From the NCBI RefSeq assembly GCF_004359215.1, contig NW_027152029.1:2163136-2227135 (forward strand): DNA of 64,000 nucleotides, written 5' to 3'. Below the pieces are notes generated by a model, which ran no database searches, was not told where the DNA came from, and was given only the letters and a program-made list of their open reading frames with translations. Below, one piece after another: positions 10,746 through 20,734 of this stretch (position 1 is its first letter; each line of letters begins with the position of its first letter). Made by a program: the position numbers and the translations under genes. This stretch comes from Bremia lactucae. Lineage: Eukaryota > Oomycota > Peronosporomycetes > Peronosporales > Peronosporaceae.

Positions 10746-11596
10746 NNNNNNNNNNNNNNNNNNNNNNNNNNNNNNNNNNNNNNNNNNNNNNNNNNNNNNN
10801 NNNNNNNNNNNNNNNNNNNNNNNNNNNNNNNNNNNNNNNNNNNNNNNNNNNNNNNNNNNNNNNNNNNNNNNNNNNNNNNNNNNNNNNNNNNNNNNNNNNN
10901 NNNNNNNNNNNNNNNNNNNNNNNNNNNNNNNNNNNNNNNNNNNNNNNNNNNNNNNNNNNNNNNNNNNNNNNNNNNNNNNNNNNNNNNNNNNNNNNNNNNN
11001 NNNNNNNNNNNNNNNNNNNNNNNNNNNNNNNNNNNNNNNNNNNNNNNNNNNNNNNNNNNNNNNNNNNNNNNNNNNNNNNNNNNNNNNNNNNNNNNNNNNN
11101 NNNNNNNNNNNNNNNNNNNNNNNNNNNNNNNNNNNNNNNNNNNNNNNNNNNNNNNNNNNNNNNNNNNNNNNNNNNNNNNNNNNNNNNNNNNNNNNNNNNN
11201 NNNNNNNNNNNNNNNNNNNNNNNNNNNNNNNNNNNNNNNNNNNNNNNNNNNNNNNNNNNNNNNNNNNNNNNNNNNNNNNNNNNNNNNNNNNNNNNNNNNN
11301 NNNNNNNNNNNNNNNNNNNNNNNNNNNNNNNNNNNNNNNNNNNNNNNNNNNNNNNNNNNNNNNNNNNNNNNNNNNNNNNNNNNNNNNNNNNNNNNNNNNN
11401 NNNNNNNNNNNNNNNNNNNNNNNNNNNNNNNNNNNNNNNNNNNNNNNNNNNNNNNNNNNNNNNNNNNNNNNNNNNNNNNNNNNNNNNNNNNNNNNNNNNN
11501 NNNNNNNNNNNNNNNNNNNNNNNNNNNNNNNNNNNNNNNNNNNNNNNNNNNNNNNNNNNNNNNNNNNNNNNNNNNNNNNNNNNNNNNNNNNNNNNN
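10746..11596. other. Run of N (851) in element C integrase
   Basis: An unsequenced stretch that should contain the integrase catalytic core (the D,D,E residues), since the zinc-binding domain lies to its right and the integrase C-terminal domain to its left on the minus strand. Confidence 0.95.
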
Positions 11597-12087
11597 TTCG
11601 CAGGTGCGAATCCAGTTTCGAACCCACTTGTACATGTGGGGCCAGAAGAAGTCACGTGAGACAGCCGCGAATGTCTTTTCGCGGCCCAGATGACCGCTAA
11701 TTGGGGCATCATGGTACTCGTGGATAATACGAGCACGCAAATCCAAGTCATTCGCAATCACCGTTCGAGGTGCATCGAATTTATCGATGCTGTATAACAG
11801 CAAATCACCATCCATACTGTATCGTTTAATAATTCACGCTTCGTTCGCGAAAGAGCTCCCAGTGCAGCATCACTGGGAGCGCGCAGATAGGCAATAATGT
11901 CCGCGTAATCCGGATCGTTCGCGTAAGCCGCGACAATTTCATCAAAAAGGCATGACTCGGGAGTGACCCGAGTTAGATTCAACGACACACACGTCGCACA
12001 TCGATTGTCTTCATCGTCGTCGTCAGTTGCCTGACGACTCAAGCATACGAGGATCATAATCTGGATGTCGTGACAGTGCGTCAGCAA
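11597..12087 (-). CDS. Element C pol: linker and integrase zinc-binding domain
   Basis: The minus strand reads DAPRTVIANDLDLR, then HDAPISGHLGREKTFAAVSR and WPHMYKWVRNWIRTCE, the HHCC zinc-binding domain of Gypsy integrases (two His, first Cys visible, the second in the gap). A linker with CATCVSLNLTRV and an acidic patch DDDDED precedes it in another frame (12087-11758). The catalytic core follows in the gap. Confidence 0.85.
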
Positions 12088-12200
12088 GAATGTAAGTCTT
12101 GCCTGGCTTGTAGTGCACGACGAAGGAAGTTGTACTCGGAGAAGAAAGACAGCCCCCGTGCCATCCGCTGTGACAGGTGTGGGCTCTTCATCGCAGTACG

Positions 12201-12803
12201 CTACGATGCATGATCAGTATACAGAGCGAACGTGCGTTCGCCCAGTAGGTGAACACGAAACTTGATGAGTGCGTAGCGCATAGCTAATAGCTCCTTATCG
12301 TGGACCGGATAGTTCTTCTCCGCCGGCTTCATCTGTCGTGATTGGTAACTCACGACTCTTTCACGGCCCTCATGATCAAACTGCATGAGGGCGCAACCAA
12401 TTGCAAAGTCACTTGCATCACACACCACGTGAAACGGCTTGGTGTCGTCAGGGAGTACCAACACTGGCGCTGACGCCAGGCTCTTCTTCACTGCGTCAAA
12501 GGCAGCTTGATGCTCGGGACGCCACGACCACGTGGCGTCTTTCTTTAGAAGTGACGACAGAGGCTGTATAGAACCGGCGTAATCGTTTGTGTACGTATGC
12601 AAGTAATTAGCTAGACCGAGCCATTGACGCAACTCCGTAGGATTCTTGGGTGTGGGCCAAGAACAGATTGACAACACCTTCTCTGGATCGGCTCGAACTC
12701 CCGATTTACTCACGTAGCAACCCAGCATTGGAATCCCCGGTGCACAGAATACACACTTCTTCAAGTTTGCATATAACTTGTTATTCCGCATGACTTGAAA
12801 CAA
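12201..12803 (-). CDS. Element C pol: RT thumb and RNase H
   Basis: Two hundred uninterrupted residues contain the RT connection region (LYANLKKCVFCAPGIPMLGC, RADPEKVLSICSWPTPKN, LRQWLGLANYLH) and RNase H (FHVVCDASDFAIGCALMQ, NYPVHDKELLAMRYAL, ALYTDH). The catalytic acidic residues of RNase H are present (D of CDAS, E of DKELLA, D of YTDH). It continues the RT at 12809-13333 after a small frame change. Confidence 0.92.
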   Translation of the reverse strand: MFQVMRNNKLYANLKKCVFCAPGIPMLGCYVSKSGVRADPEKVLSICSWPTPKNPTELRQWLGLANYLHTYTNDYAGSIQPLSSLLKKDATWSWRPEHQAAFDAVKKSLASAPVLVLPDDTKPFHVVCDASDFAIGCALMQFDHEGRERVVSYQSRQMKPAEKNYPVHDKELLAMRYALIKFRVHLLGERTFALYTDHAS

Positions 12804-12808
12804 CTGCT

Positions 12809-13333
12809 TCAGGGTAGAAGGTGAACTTGGACAGGACTGAGGTTGCTCTCAGCGCGACTGTGGACAAAAATGTCATCAAAGTAGCTAGGAGCAAAGTCTC
12901 GAAGCGGTCTCAACACTTGAAATATCATGCGATTGAAAGTGGCTGGTGCGTTCTTTAATCCTTGTGGCATCACCAGCCACTCCCATAGCATACCACTCGG
13001 GGTACTCACCGCAGTGAGTGGTATGTCACTCTGTCGCATCAAGATCTGGTAGAAGCCATCGGTCAGATCGATGGCGCTGAAGATAACGCTACCTGACATG
13101 GAGTTTAGAACCATGTCTTTCCTCGGGATAGGCTTTTGGGCAGGAATAGTGGCATCGTTTAGCTTGTTAAACGCATGCACTATACGCCAGCCTCCCGTAG
13201 CCTTCTTCACGCAGAAGGTTGGACTCGAGTGGGGTGAGACACTGTCACGCACATGACCGGCCTTGCGACGACCTTCAAAGAATGCATCAATAGCCTCGAC
13301 TTGGTCTCGAGGCAACAGCCACTGGTGTGTCAC
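12809..13333 (-). CDS. Element C pol: reverse transcriptase palm and fingers
   Basis: The minus strand reads SPTFCVKKATGGWRIVHAFN, FSAIDLTDGFYQILM (first catalytic Asp), SGMLWEWLVMPQGLKNAPAT and YFDDIFVHSRAE (the catalytic FDD), the ordered RT motifs of Ty3/Gypsy. It copies element RNA into DNA. The residues after VHSRAE shift frame into the RNase H part. The catalytic residues are intact. Confidence 0.93.
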   Translation of the reverse strand: MTHQWLLPRDQVEAIDAFFEGRRKAGHVRDSVSPHSSPTFCVKKATGGWRIVHAFNKLNDATIPAQKPIPRKDMVLNSMSGSVIFSAIDLTDGFYQILMRQSDIPLTAVSTPSGMLWEWLVMPQGLKNAPATFNRMIFQVLRPLRDFAPSYFDDIFVHSRAESNLSPVQVHLLP

Positions 13334-14352
13334 ACAATATTTCTATCCTGGCACGAGATCAATCTCGTGCCGAACACCACGATCAGCAGGAAGTTCAGCC
13401 GGAATTTTCTCCGGGAAAACGTCTGCGTACTCTCGAGCAATGTCATAGACAGGGTTACCAAACTCACGCAGAGCCTCCCAAGATTGCGACGCAGAAATCT
13501 TTCTTCGCGCGCTGACTTTTATTCAGCGCTTCGAGGGCGCGTAATTCGCTCCTCATTCGGATCATAGGTCACCTCGTTGGTGACCAGACATACTTGTTCC
13601 ACTGTGCCTCCCTTGAGGTCGCGTAGAAAATGCTTCCAGGATAGTCCTGGAAGGCTCGTAATCGACGACGTGTCGCGAGGTGGACTCGCGACCTCAATGT
13701 ATTGACGCCTTTGTGGAATCCCGTCCACGTACACAATAGCGTGGACACATTCCAATGCTGAGTTCTCGTCGCTTGCGTCCCCATCGTGCTTCGAGTCTAT
13801 GCGAAGCTGGCGAACCGCAGTCAGGTGTTAAATCGGCACCCCCCCTCTAGACGCTGGATGTCCTTATCCAGGACGTCGAAATCGCGCGACGGGAGTAGCC
13901 CATACTCGTCCGTCGACGCATGATGCGGGAGCCCCTGCTCGACCGCCACATACTCGTGTGAGAGCCCCTGCTCGACCACGTCTTGCTCATGTGGGAACCT
14001 CTGTTCGACCATCATGTATGCACGAGGGGACTCTTGTCCATCCACGTCACACTCGGTGGCGAGCCCCTGCTCGGCCGCATCTTGGCCTTGTGGGAGCCTC
14101 TGCTCGACCACAATGCGTGCATGTGGGAACACCTGTTCGACCACTGCTCTCTCATGCGGGAACCTCTGTTCGACCGCGTCGTGATTACGCGGGAGCCACT
14201 GCTTGTCCACGTCGGACTCCTCGCTGCAAAGCAAAGAGACATCGTCACTCGTGCGTAGGAGCACGGAACAAGCGGCACAGAGAGGGCCATCGCTCACTCT
14301 GTGCACCGCCGGTGTCATGGATGTACGATCCACGACTGTAACGTTCGGCCAA
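13334..14352 (-). CDS. Element C pol: protease-RT linker with 11-residue tandem repeats
   Basis: The linker contains [13 protein letters not shown] and [19 protein letters not shown] near its RT end. Nearer the protease, about eight copies of a degenerate 33-bp / 11-residue unit ([33 protein letters not shown] and variants) lie at about 13925-14215. The unit is a multiple of three, so the frame is kept. The function of the repeat is unknown. The linker is broken into several frames. Confidence 0.7.
13925..14215 (-). repeat. 33-bp coding tandem repeat in element C linker
   Basis: Eight to nine degenerate units of 33 bp, recognisable on plus by the recurring CCTCTGTTCGACC or CCCCTGCTCGACC core. 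They translate on minus to the VEQxFPHE-type peptide. Confidence 0.8.
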
Positions 14353-14838
14353 TCACTTGGAGACACATGCCCAGATGCAATCGAACGCATAATTCATCTC
14401 AATAACCAAGAAATTTTCGTTACTGCGGAAGCCGTCAAACGTGTACGGCAACGACACTTCGCGCCGCGATATGCGGCGTAGTTTCCCGTCAGCAAGCTTG
14501 ACAACAACTTGGCCAGGTCCCTCGTGGACCTGGATGCTGGGTGGCAGCATTGACACGCAAGATTCACGGAAGAAATTGTTTTTCGCTGCTGAATCCAGGA
14601 GTGCTCGTAGAGGTCGCCGGATACCGGCGACATGTAGATTAACAATAATCAGGCGTGAATCACCACTCGTACTGGTGGCATTTGACCGTGCACGCAGCAC
14701 AGATGGGCTGGAAGGTCGGGCTGCTACCGGTGAACCCGGACCTCCCTCAAACCAGTAGGGCGCCCTGCACCTACTGGTCTCGTCCGTTTTTTGGACGAGT
14801 GGGCGGAGCACCTCCCTCATGATGGGTATCCATCGCAT
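14353..14838 (-). CDS. Element C pol: retropepsin-like protease region
   Basis: The minus strand reads [18 protein letters not shown], which matches the active-site region LLDSGATxNF of Gypsy aspartic proteases, here with DSA in place of DSG. It is followed by [13 protein letters not shown], the usual flap-side strand. The protease would cut the Gag-Pol polyprotein. The DSA variant occurs in some retroelement proteases, so it is not proof of inactivity. Confidence 0.8.
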   Translation of the reverse strand: MRWIPIMREVLRPLVQKTDETSRCRAPYWFEGGPGSPVAARPSSPSVLRARSNATSTSGDSRLIIVNLHVAGIRRPLRALLDSAAKNNFFRESCVSMLPPSIQVHEGPGQVVVKLADGKLRRISRREVSLPYTFDGFRSNENFLVIEMNYAFDCIWACVSK

Positions 14839-14917
14839 GCACCGACATCGGTGCTGGCGCGCGGCATTCAGCCGCGTGATGTCCCAGCTTTCGACATCAA
14901 AAGCAGATCATCTGACG

Positions 14918-15679
14918 TCAGCTACGGACGTCGCCCTTGTAGGACGTAACACGTCGTCGGTCACCCGACGACTCAATTGCATCAATCTCCATAGGTTCCG
15001 GGCCCGCTGATCTGAGAGCGGTAACAACTGAAGGCTTGGTGTAGGCCTTGGTGACTCTGAAGTCCTCACGGAGGGCGATAGCGAAAGCCTCCTCTAACGT
15101 GGCAGGCTCCGCGCGTTCCAGCGATAGGCGAGTCTGCCCTTCACGCATGCCATCGACAAACACGTTCACTTGTGTGTACCTGTCCATGGGATGCATGACA
15201 ATGCACGAAGCCAGATGTCGAGCCATCTGCACGTAGTCGCGCATGGACATTTTACCCTGTCTCAAGGACAGGAACCTTGAACGCACCAACTTCTCTTCTT
15301 GTGGCGGCTCGAAGGCGAGTCGAAGATCACTCTGGATGGCTTCCAGAGTGGGGAACACATACTCGTCCACAACGAGTTTACCCAAAGCCCACTCCTTGGC
15401 TTTCCCAGTGAGCCGGAAAAGAAGGAAGTTGACCTTCGCTTTAGGAGCCTCGAGACGTCTCGAGGATATAGCGATGTCAACCTCTCGGAACCAACGCGAC
15501 AGCGACAAGCGTTCTTTGCCTTCGCCAGAGTAGACGTAGGTCTCCATCTTCACGGCGTCGTTCCGTAAAGTCCGCGAGGGAGTTAAACCTCGCCGATTGG
15601 ATTCGGCGAGCTCGCGAGCCATGAAGTCGTGTATGGCGAGACGCTGTCCTCCAGAGGTCGCTGATTTCATCAGCGACAC
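14918..15679 (-). CDS. Element C gag (capsid)
   Basis: An open frame of 253 residues that ends in the region [10 protein letters not shown]. It shows the retrotransposon Gag signature ([65 protein letters not shown] helix, [14 protein letters not shown]). Gag forms the particle that packages element RNA. I do not see a complete CCHC zinc knuckle before the protease. Confidence 0.88.
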   Translation of the reverse strand: MSLMKSATSGGQRLAIHDFMARELAESNRRGLTPSRTLRNDAVKMETYVYSGEGKERLSLSRWFREVDIAISSRRLEAPKAKVNFLLFRLTGKAKEWALGKLVVDEYVFPTLEAIQSDLRLAFEPPQEEKLVRSRFLSLRQGKMSMRDYVQMARHLASCIVMHPMDRYTQVNVFVDGMREGQTRLSLERAEPATLEEAFAIALREDFRVTKAYTKPSVVTALRSAGPEPMEIDAIESSGDRRRVTSYKGDVRS

Positions 15680-15830
15680 GACGAATGCCTCTCCAGATAT
15701 CGCCGCGAGACGATTTAGGGCATCCCACTCAACACCGGTGAGATGGGGAAAAGTCGCGTTCTACAGACTCACATCTGGAGCGTCAAAGTACGACGAATCG
15801 CTCACCCCAAACTCGGGCATGGAAAGATTA

Positions 15831-15843
15831 TTAAGTGCTACCA
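15831..15843 (-). other. Primer-binding site of element C
   Basis: Two bases inside the 5' LTR the minus strand reads TGGTAGCACTTAA. The same TGGTAGCACT core follows the LTRs of families A, E and F, so all appear to be primed by one tRNA ending in AGTGCTACCA. Confidence 0.75.
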
Positions 15844-15845
15844 GG

Positions 15846-16170
15846 TGTAACGGGGCTAGAACAACCTGTACTTAGCTTACACTATTTCTAACGCTTTGAG
15901 GAAGCCTCAAAGCCCAAGTCTTAGGTGTTTAGTATTTTTAACTCGGTTTTATATTTTGTCTTTTAATCATCCTAAGTACGAATGGTTCCCTTGAACTCAT
16001 GGGAACCACTCAATCTACGTGCCTATATCTTACTGGCTAATAATGGGACTGAGCCCATTAAACCAGCTAAAATACGACATGCTACTTTCGCTACCTCAAA
16101 AGTAGCACCCCTACTTAAGTAACATGTAAACTTAATTGAAACTACTTATGTAACGGGGCGGCCCATTACA
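15846..16170 (-). repeat. 5' LTR of element C
   Basis: A 325-bp partner of 8750-9074. The immediate right flank is GAT and then unsequenced bases. Confidence 0.93.
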
Positions 16171-16173
16171 GAT

Positions 16174-16273
16174 NNNNNNNNNNNNNNNNNNNNNNNNNNN
16201 NNNNNNNNNNNNNNNNNNNNNNNNNNNNNNNNNNNNNNNNNNNNNNNNNNNNNNNNNNNNNNNNNNNNNNNNN
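16174..16273. other. Run of 100 N
   Basis: Exactly 100 N, the usual placeholder for a gap of unknown size. It separates element C from a short piece of repeat U next to the 3' LTR of element B. Confidence 0.95.
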
Positions 16274-16302
16274 CTCAGGACTCAATTCAGGCATCAGTAA
16301 AC
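16274..16302 (-). repeat. Fragment of repeat U (third copy)
   Basis: The reverse complement reads TTTACTGATGCCTGAATTGA, which matches repeat U at about 30747-30775. It is the target flank of the element B 3' LTR. Confidence 0.6.
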
Positions 16303-16491
16303 TGCAAGCGGGCACGTCGTAATGCGGCCACGCTCTACTTATACACACACCATAGCACAGCGAGGAGGCGGTTTAACCAGCTTCTTTTGCGTGCAGTGAG
16401 GTAGTTGCGGTGGGCGCGTTAGCGACTTCACCTAACGCACTAAGTACTTTGATTAAGTGTCTTCACGGGAGCGGTAATCCGGCTCGTGCTA
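16303..16491 (-). repeat. Truncated 3' LTR of element B
   Basis: The plus strand starts TGCAAGCGGGCACGTCG and matches the reverse complement of the last part of the LTR at 31292-31821. The shared block CACGGGAGCGGTAATCCGGC lies at about 16467-16486. Confidence 0.75.
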
Positions 16492-16618
16492 AATAGTTCC
16501 GCTTACCATTTTTGGTAGGTGTGTGGACTTCTTAGATGGACTTTTGGGTAATCAAACCAAAGGAAGTTGGAGGCAATAACAGGTCTGGGATGCCCTTAGA
16601 TGTTCTGGGCCGCACGCA

Positions 16619-16776
16619 TGCTACGACGGGGTGTATCGTTACATAAAATTAACACTTATAAATAGTTTATTAATATATTATCTAAAAGGTAGAGAATATT
16701 TGGAGAATATTACTTACATAGTAATGTTCAGAAATCTTATCCATAAATAGGTATAGGCCATTATATCTATTTATCC
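16619..16776 (+). repeat. Truncated family A LTR
   Basis: The sequence follows the 5' part of the LTR at 45286 (GGGGTGTATCGTTACAT, ATTAATATATTATCTA, CATAAATAGGTATAGGCC) and breaks off after about 158 bp at integrase sequence of element B. Confidence 0.75.
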
Positions 16777-16780
16777 ACCA

Positions 16781-17409
16781 CGACCTGATTGGCACGTTCT
16801 GTTTGGCCATTGATCTGAGGATGGTCTGCAGTCGACATGGGGAACTCGCCACCTAGCAGCCCAAGCACTTGTCGCCAAAACCCAGACGTAAATCATTGAT
16901 CCCGGTCCAATACTATGGACTCGGCCATCTCGTGTAATCGGTATACGCGATCCAGGACAAGAGAGCTGCCTACTTGCCTTTGATCGATGTCTTACATGGT
17001 GCTGAATGAACCATCTTGCTTAGACCGTTTACGAAGACGACGAGCCCCGTCCGACCCTAATGTGAAGTCTAGACTTACTGACTTCCAACAGTTGGTTGGA
17101 ATCGGTAGCGGCTTCAGTGGCGCACTGCTGGACGGTGCAGGCTTTATGCTGACACTGTTCGCAAGAGCGAATATAGTTGGCCACCCATCTAAATAAGTGC
17201 GTTCACCAAAATTTCTCTGACACTCGTAAGAATGTCTTTTCACGGCCCAGATGCCCACTAGATGGCGCATCATGGAGCTCGTGAAGGGTCATCAGCTTGA
17301 GGTCTGTGTCATGAGGCACATAGATTCCCAAGGAATCACAAGGTGACAGCTGATGCCATAACAGGCCATCGATGAAGCTAAAGCGATTTACCTCAGCTTT
17401 CTCCTGCAT
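16781..17409 (-). pseudogene. Element B integrase fragment
   Basis: On minus: HELHDAPSSGHLGREKTFLR (zinc-binding region), LPIPTNCWKSVSLDF (core start with the first Asp) and, near 16850-16790, STADHPQINGQTERAN (the region carrying the catalytic Glu). Stops and frame changes interrupt it. The end of the window (63890-64000) carries a close copy of its first part. Confidence 0.75.
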
Positions 17410-17449
17410 TTTTTCGACCCCTCAGTGGTAGATGCGGACTCATGCGTCT

Positions 17450-18500
17450 CGCACGCTGGTTATTGCCATCGCTCTTCGGAAAGGGATTCCTCTTGCTGGG
17501 CGTCTTCGCCCCAGCAGGGGCCCAGGCATAGCAGCGCTCATATGACTGCGCTTGCCACATTTGTGACAGACAACGTCTGCATTGCCCAACTCCATGGAAG
17601 TGACACCTGTTCTCTCGGCCGACGGCTTATACCAAGCTATCGCCGAGGCACTGTTGTAAAATTTCTCCTCAACTAAGGCAATTTGGATTCCATCGTTGAC
17701 GGCACCTTTCTAATAAGAGCCTGTCACGATGAGCCATGACGTATTCCGTTCATAAACTTGGGCACTTTTATGTGCTCCCCAATCGGACCTACGGTAATTG
17801 ATCCCGACAGCTAGTGCATCTCCTGCACATGCTCTTGCATAGATCGCTTCGCCTGCCACGCCCCGAAAACGCGCACCTTATGCAACACCTCGTTGTTTGG
17901 TGGCTGGCACATGGCGCGAGTCTTTGTCTTATAATCGCCCATGAAGGGAACACCTTGAATACGCTATACCCGCCGAGTAAGCCCACTCTGAGGCTTTACC
18001 GCGCGGGTGCGACATGGAGTACGGCACCATCGGGCTGTCATCTTCGATTAGCTGCGACACACCGCATTGCTTTACTGCTAACAGCCGATGGATATCGTGC
18101 GCGCTGCAGTTCCATCGAACTTGGGCGGGTCCATCCGAATAAGCCTCGGCTGAGAGCGGAGAGCATCTTAACAGTCCTGTTGAAAGCCTCGCTTCGAGCC
18201 TGCTCTCGCCTTAGCTCATCCTGAGTCTGTGTGACAGACTCCGCCGTAGCATGGCTTTGTGCCTCGGACGCGACCCTTCGCTGTCCGAGCATGAGTGCGT
18301 CAAACTGCTCCAACTGAGTAACATGTTGCTCAGGAGACTACCCAAGACCCTGGCCATGGCTTGTTCCCTAAGTCCCTGCGCCGTCTGCTCAGCCAACTCC
18401 CGATGATGTTCGGAGGTGGGGGGAAATGAGTCCAATCGATATTGAGGCTCATCCTCACGTACACGCTCAAAGATGCGGGTCGTGGGAAGGATTTCAAGTT
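17450..18500 (-). pseudogene. Element B gag-like region with zinc knuckle
   Basis: Starting beside the LTR, the minus strand reads an acidic, helix-rich N-terminal part (HLVELEILPTTRIFERVRED, HRELAEQTAQGLREQ, ESVTQTQDELRREQARSEAF). Near 17570-17520 comes VCHKCGKRSHMSAAM, a CCHC-type knuckle whose last Cys is replaced. Several frames are needed. Confidence 0.55.
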
Positions 18501-18508
18501 CCACCAAG

Positions 18509-18930
18509 TGTAGACGGGCGCTACTTAAAGCTGCCACGTACTACGCACGCACACACCTTCGACGATTTACCGCCTTCTCTCACGTGCAGTGAGGTTTGTG
18601 GTGGGCGCCTTAGCGACCTCACCCAACTCACGAAGTACACTGATAAAAGTGTCGTCACGGGAGCGGTAATCCGGCTCCTCGTGCAAACTTATCAAGTATA
18701 TTGTAAGTTTAAGACTGATTTATATTTAATCGCATTAAATATAAATTTCTGTTATTACCTAGCATAAATGCCGTCTTTGTAGATAGACTAATATGTGCTG
18801 CGAGCGTATCGTTTTTGGGTATTTCGCATAGCGGATGACGCTAGGATGTACCAATGTGCATCACATACATAAGGGTGGGTCACATATATATGAAGCACAC
18901 TTAAGTGGTAGGTTTTTTTTTTATTACTTC
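18509..18930 (-). repeat. 5' LTR of element B (diverged)
   Basis: It begins on plus with TGTAGACGGGCGC and contains the family B block GTCGTCACGGGAGCGGTAATC at about 18650. The distal part (18840-18930) is much diverged and its outer end is uncertain. Confidence 0.65.
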
Positions 18931-19274
18931 AATTAAGTACCTAGGAATTTAAGTTGAATATAACAATTCCAACGTAAATACTTCTTTATTATTTTCTCTT
19001 ACAGAAATAATATTCATGTTTTAACGGTACACCCCGTTCCATTTCGTGCTAAACTGACGGCCCCGGGTCACTCGATGTTATGTAAGAGCTAATTCCTGTC
19101 TAGGACAGCGACTCAAAGAAGTAATTCACTATTCTTTCCAATCCTGGGTGCAGGTCCTAGTGCCGTGTCATCTTTTGTGCATTTGGGCATGTAAGTTCAG
19201 TGCTTAACAATTAATTCATTGTAAATGCCCACATAACGCGATAATCTTTTATCGATAAAGTCATCCAAGAATCT
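18931..19274. other. Intergenic with a possible LTR remnant
   Basis: AT-rich. At 19020-19042 TTAACGGTACACCCCGTTCC resembles the terminal bases of a reversed family A LTR, but the rest does not align convincingly. The 3' UTR of the gene at 19275 is also expected here. Confidence 0.3.
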
Positions 19275-20372
19275 TTACTCGCTCTGTTGATTACAAGCTT
19301 CCGCAGTGAATCTCGTAACGTCCAAGGAGCTTTGAGCAATGACGTTCTCGAGACGCTTTTCAATATCGACGGTATGAAGCAAAATTCGCTGCATTAGAAT
19401 CGCCGAGTCGCCATCTAATCCAGGAATCAGTGCCTGTAGATTCCGTTCGCCTTGCCACAATTGAATAACTCCCGCTTTCAGTGAATACCCTTGAGCATCG
19501 AGGTCATCGAGACCTGATCCGTGTTCAAAATGAGTTTTAATAGCTTGCTGTTGCTTGTCGTCGTCGTCAAGATATGGCACGACAGCAATAAGCTGCAACG
19601 TGTCGTCTAACTCATTCAGAACCTTTTCAATCGAATGATCTTCTGGTGCTTTACGATCCACGGGATTATAAGCCGGAGCTGAAGAATGCCGTTCTTCGCG
19701 CTTGGCCTCGTGACGGTCGTTCTCATGCGTTTCATCTTCCTTTTCAAAGCCTAAATTTGGATTCTCTACTGCGTGTTTACCTACACTTTTGCCCCAGCTT
19801 CCTTTGTCCCATTGAAAGACCTCAGGGAGCCCACAGTTGCTGAAAAATTGACCCAATGCCTCCTCTACCAACGTATTACATGCACCTCCCGTCGTGCGTA
19901 GTTGCAACTCGACTTCTTTAAATTCACCCTCGATAGGTGTTTTTAAAAAAAATGGAAGTTTTAAGGTCTTGGCTGGGGGAAATTGATTGTGTTTCTCAAT
20001 GGCGTCCAGGATGCCCAAGAGCTCTTTGTACGATTCCTCATTTGCGCGCTGCTGCGTTGGATACTGTCCAAAGAGATCCGGATGCGTACGCAAATAGAGC
20101 TTGCGCAACGTTTCTTTAAGAATTGGCACCTTGACTCCTTTTTGGCTCTTGTTGACGCGTAATTTCTTCCGACGGAGCGTGCGTTCGCTGACTTTTGTTC
20201 GTACAAAACTAATGCTGCTGGTTCGGGTTGATAGGAATGGAGGGTCGATAGAGCAAGGCACGCGGTGCTTATGCATTTGTTGCCAGGGAATTGCTGTGCT
20301 TAAGCGTGTAGACGCGTGCATTTGGAAGCGAGAAACGATAAGCGTCTGACGAGCTAGTGCGACGAAGCCCAT
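19275..20372 (-). CDS. DUF4460 (J-like) mitochondrial protein
   Basis: A 365-residue protein from the ATG at 20372. The N-terminus is basic and free of acidic residues, typical of a mitochondrial presequence. At about 85-130 it has LRKLYLRTHPDLFGQYPTQQ and NEESYKELLGILDAIEKH, the DUF4460 domain (J-domain-like, with the HPD triad) known from TCAIM-type mitochondrial proteins. A charged linker follows. The C-terminal region (IEKVLNELDDTLQLIAVVPY, FEHGSGLDDLDAQGY, GLDGDSAILMQRILLHTVDI) is shared with the neighbouring gene at 20735, so the two are tandem relatives transcribed in the same direction. A mitochondrial co-chaperone-like function is an inference from the domain. No intron is evident. 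Confidence 0.82.
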   Translation of the reverse strand: MGFVALARQTLIVSRFQMHASTRLSTAIPWQQMHKHRVPCSIDPPFLSTRTSSISFVRTKVSERTLRRKKLRVNKSQKGVKVPILKETLRKLYLRTHPDLFGQYPTQQRANEESYKELLGILDAIEKHNQFPPAKTLKLPFFLKTPIEGEFKEVELQLRTTGGACNTLVEEALGQFFSNCGLPEVFQWDKGSWGKSVGKHAVENPNLGFEKEDETHENDRHEAKREERHSSAPAYNPVDRKAPEDHSIEKVLNELDDTLQLIAVVPYLDDDDKQQQAIKTHFEHGSGLDDLDAQGYSLKAGVIQLWQGERNLQALIPGLDGDSAILMQRILLHTVDIEKRLENVIAQSSLDVTRFTAEACNQQSE

Positions 20373-20401
20373 TACCACCGCTTTTCAGAGCCCTGAAGGC
20401 A

Positions 20402-20409
20402 AGAATGAA
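20402..20409 (-). promoter_or_regulatory. Possible oomycete initiator element
   Basis: The minus strand reads TTCATTCT about 30 nt before the ATG of the DUF4460 gene. It fits the known oomycete Inr consensus YTCANTYY. A motif this short occurs often by chance. Confidence 0.3.
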
Positions 20410-20734
20410 TAAAATTATTTATCACTTTTTTTGAGAGCAAAATATGCGTTTTTCGTAATGAGCACAAATTCGGGTCATGCCTGAAATTACATGTTGCCCA
20501 TTTTCTTGTGCATTTTACGGCGAGGTATTCTTACAATCGTTCTTTATTTCTAACATAAGATAAGGAGAATTTATCAATGGTGCAAGTATACGTACATCAT
20601 TTATACGGGACTTAGACGTCTTGATTGCCTGTGTCGAATCAAAAGTTAAGAGCAAAAGCAAAGCACGCGGGCTCGACCAAGATCTCCGCAATACCTTGAT
20701 GGTGTCGAGATGACTTCTTTTTTAACGGACAATC

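Larger units (their letters stand above)
8750..16170 (-). mobile_element. Complete Ty3/Gypsy chromodomain retrotransposon, family C
   Basis: Both LTRs are present (8750-9074 and 15846-16170, 325 bp each, about 13 differences by eye, so about 96% identical). Gene order on the minus strand is gag, protease, RT, RNase H, integrase and chromodomain, the order of chromoviruses. The coding frames are interrupted by frame changes and by an 851-base run of N in the integrase core, so autonomy cannot be judged. A target duplication is not visible: the left flank is GTACT and the right flank is GAT followed by N. A long plus-strand frame lies between the chromodomain and the 3' LTR and is listed separately. 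Confidence 0.92.
16303..18930 (-). mobile_element. Degenerate Ty3/Gypsy element, family B
   Basis: On minus: an LTR at about 18930-18509, gag-like sequence 18500-17450, an integrase fragment 17409-16781, and a truncated 3' LTR 16491-16303. RT and RNase H are missing, so there is a large internal deletion near 17410-17450. A family A LTR fragment (16619-16776, plus) is inserted next to the integrase piece. The stretch 16492-16618 holds nothing I recognise. Confidence 0.7.

Noticed and set aside
9730..11815. Long open frames spanning the N run at 10746-11596
   Set aside because: Translation through N is meaningless; only the flanking parts were interpreted.
13958..14341. Plus-strand frame with [18 protein letters not shown] repeats
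   Set aside because: It is the complement of the VEQRFPHE repeats in the element C linker; sense coding is on minus.
8745..16175. 5-bp target duplication around element C
   Set aside because: The left flank is GTACT and the right is GAT followed by N; no match can be shown.
18931..19042. Complete family A LTR next to element B
   Set aside because: Only about 25 terminal bases resemble the A LTR; the rest does not align.
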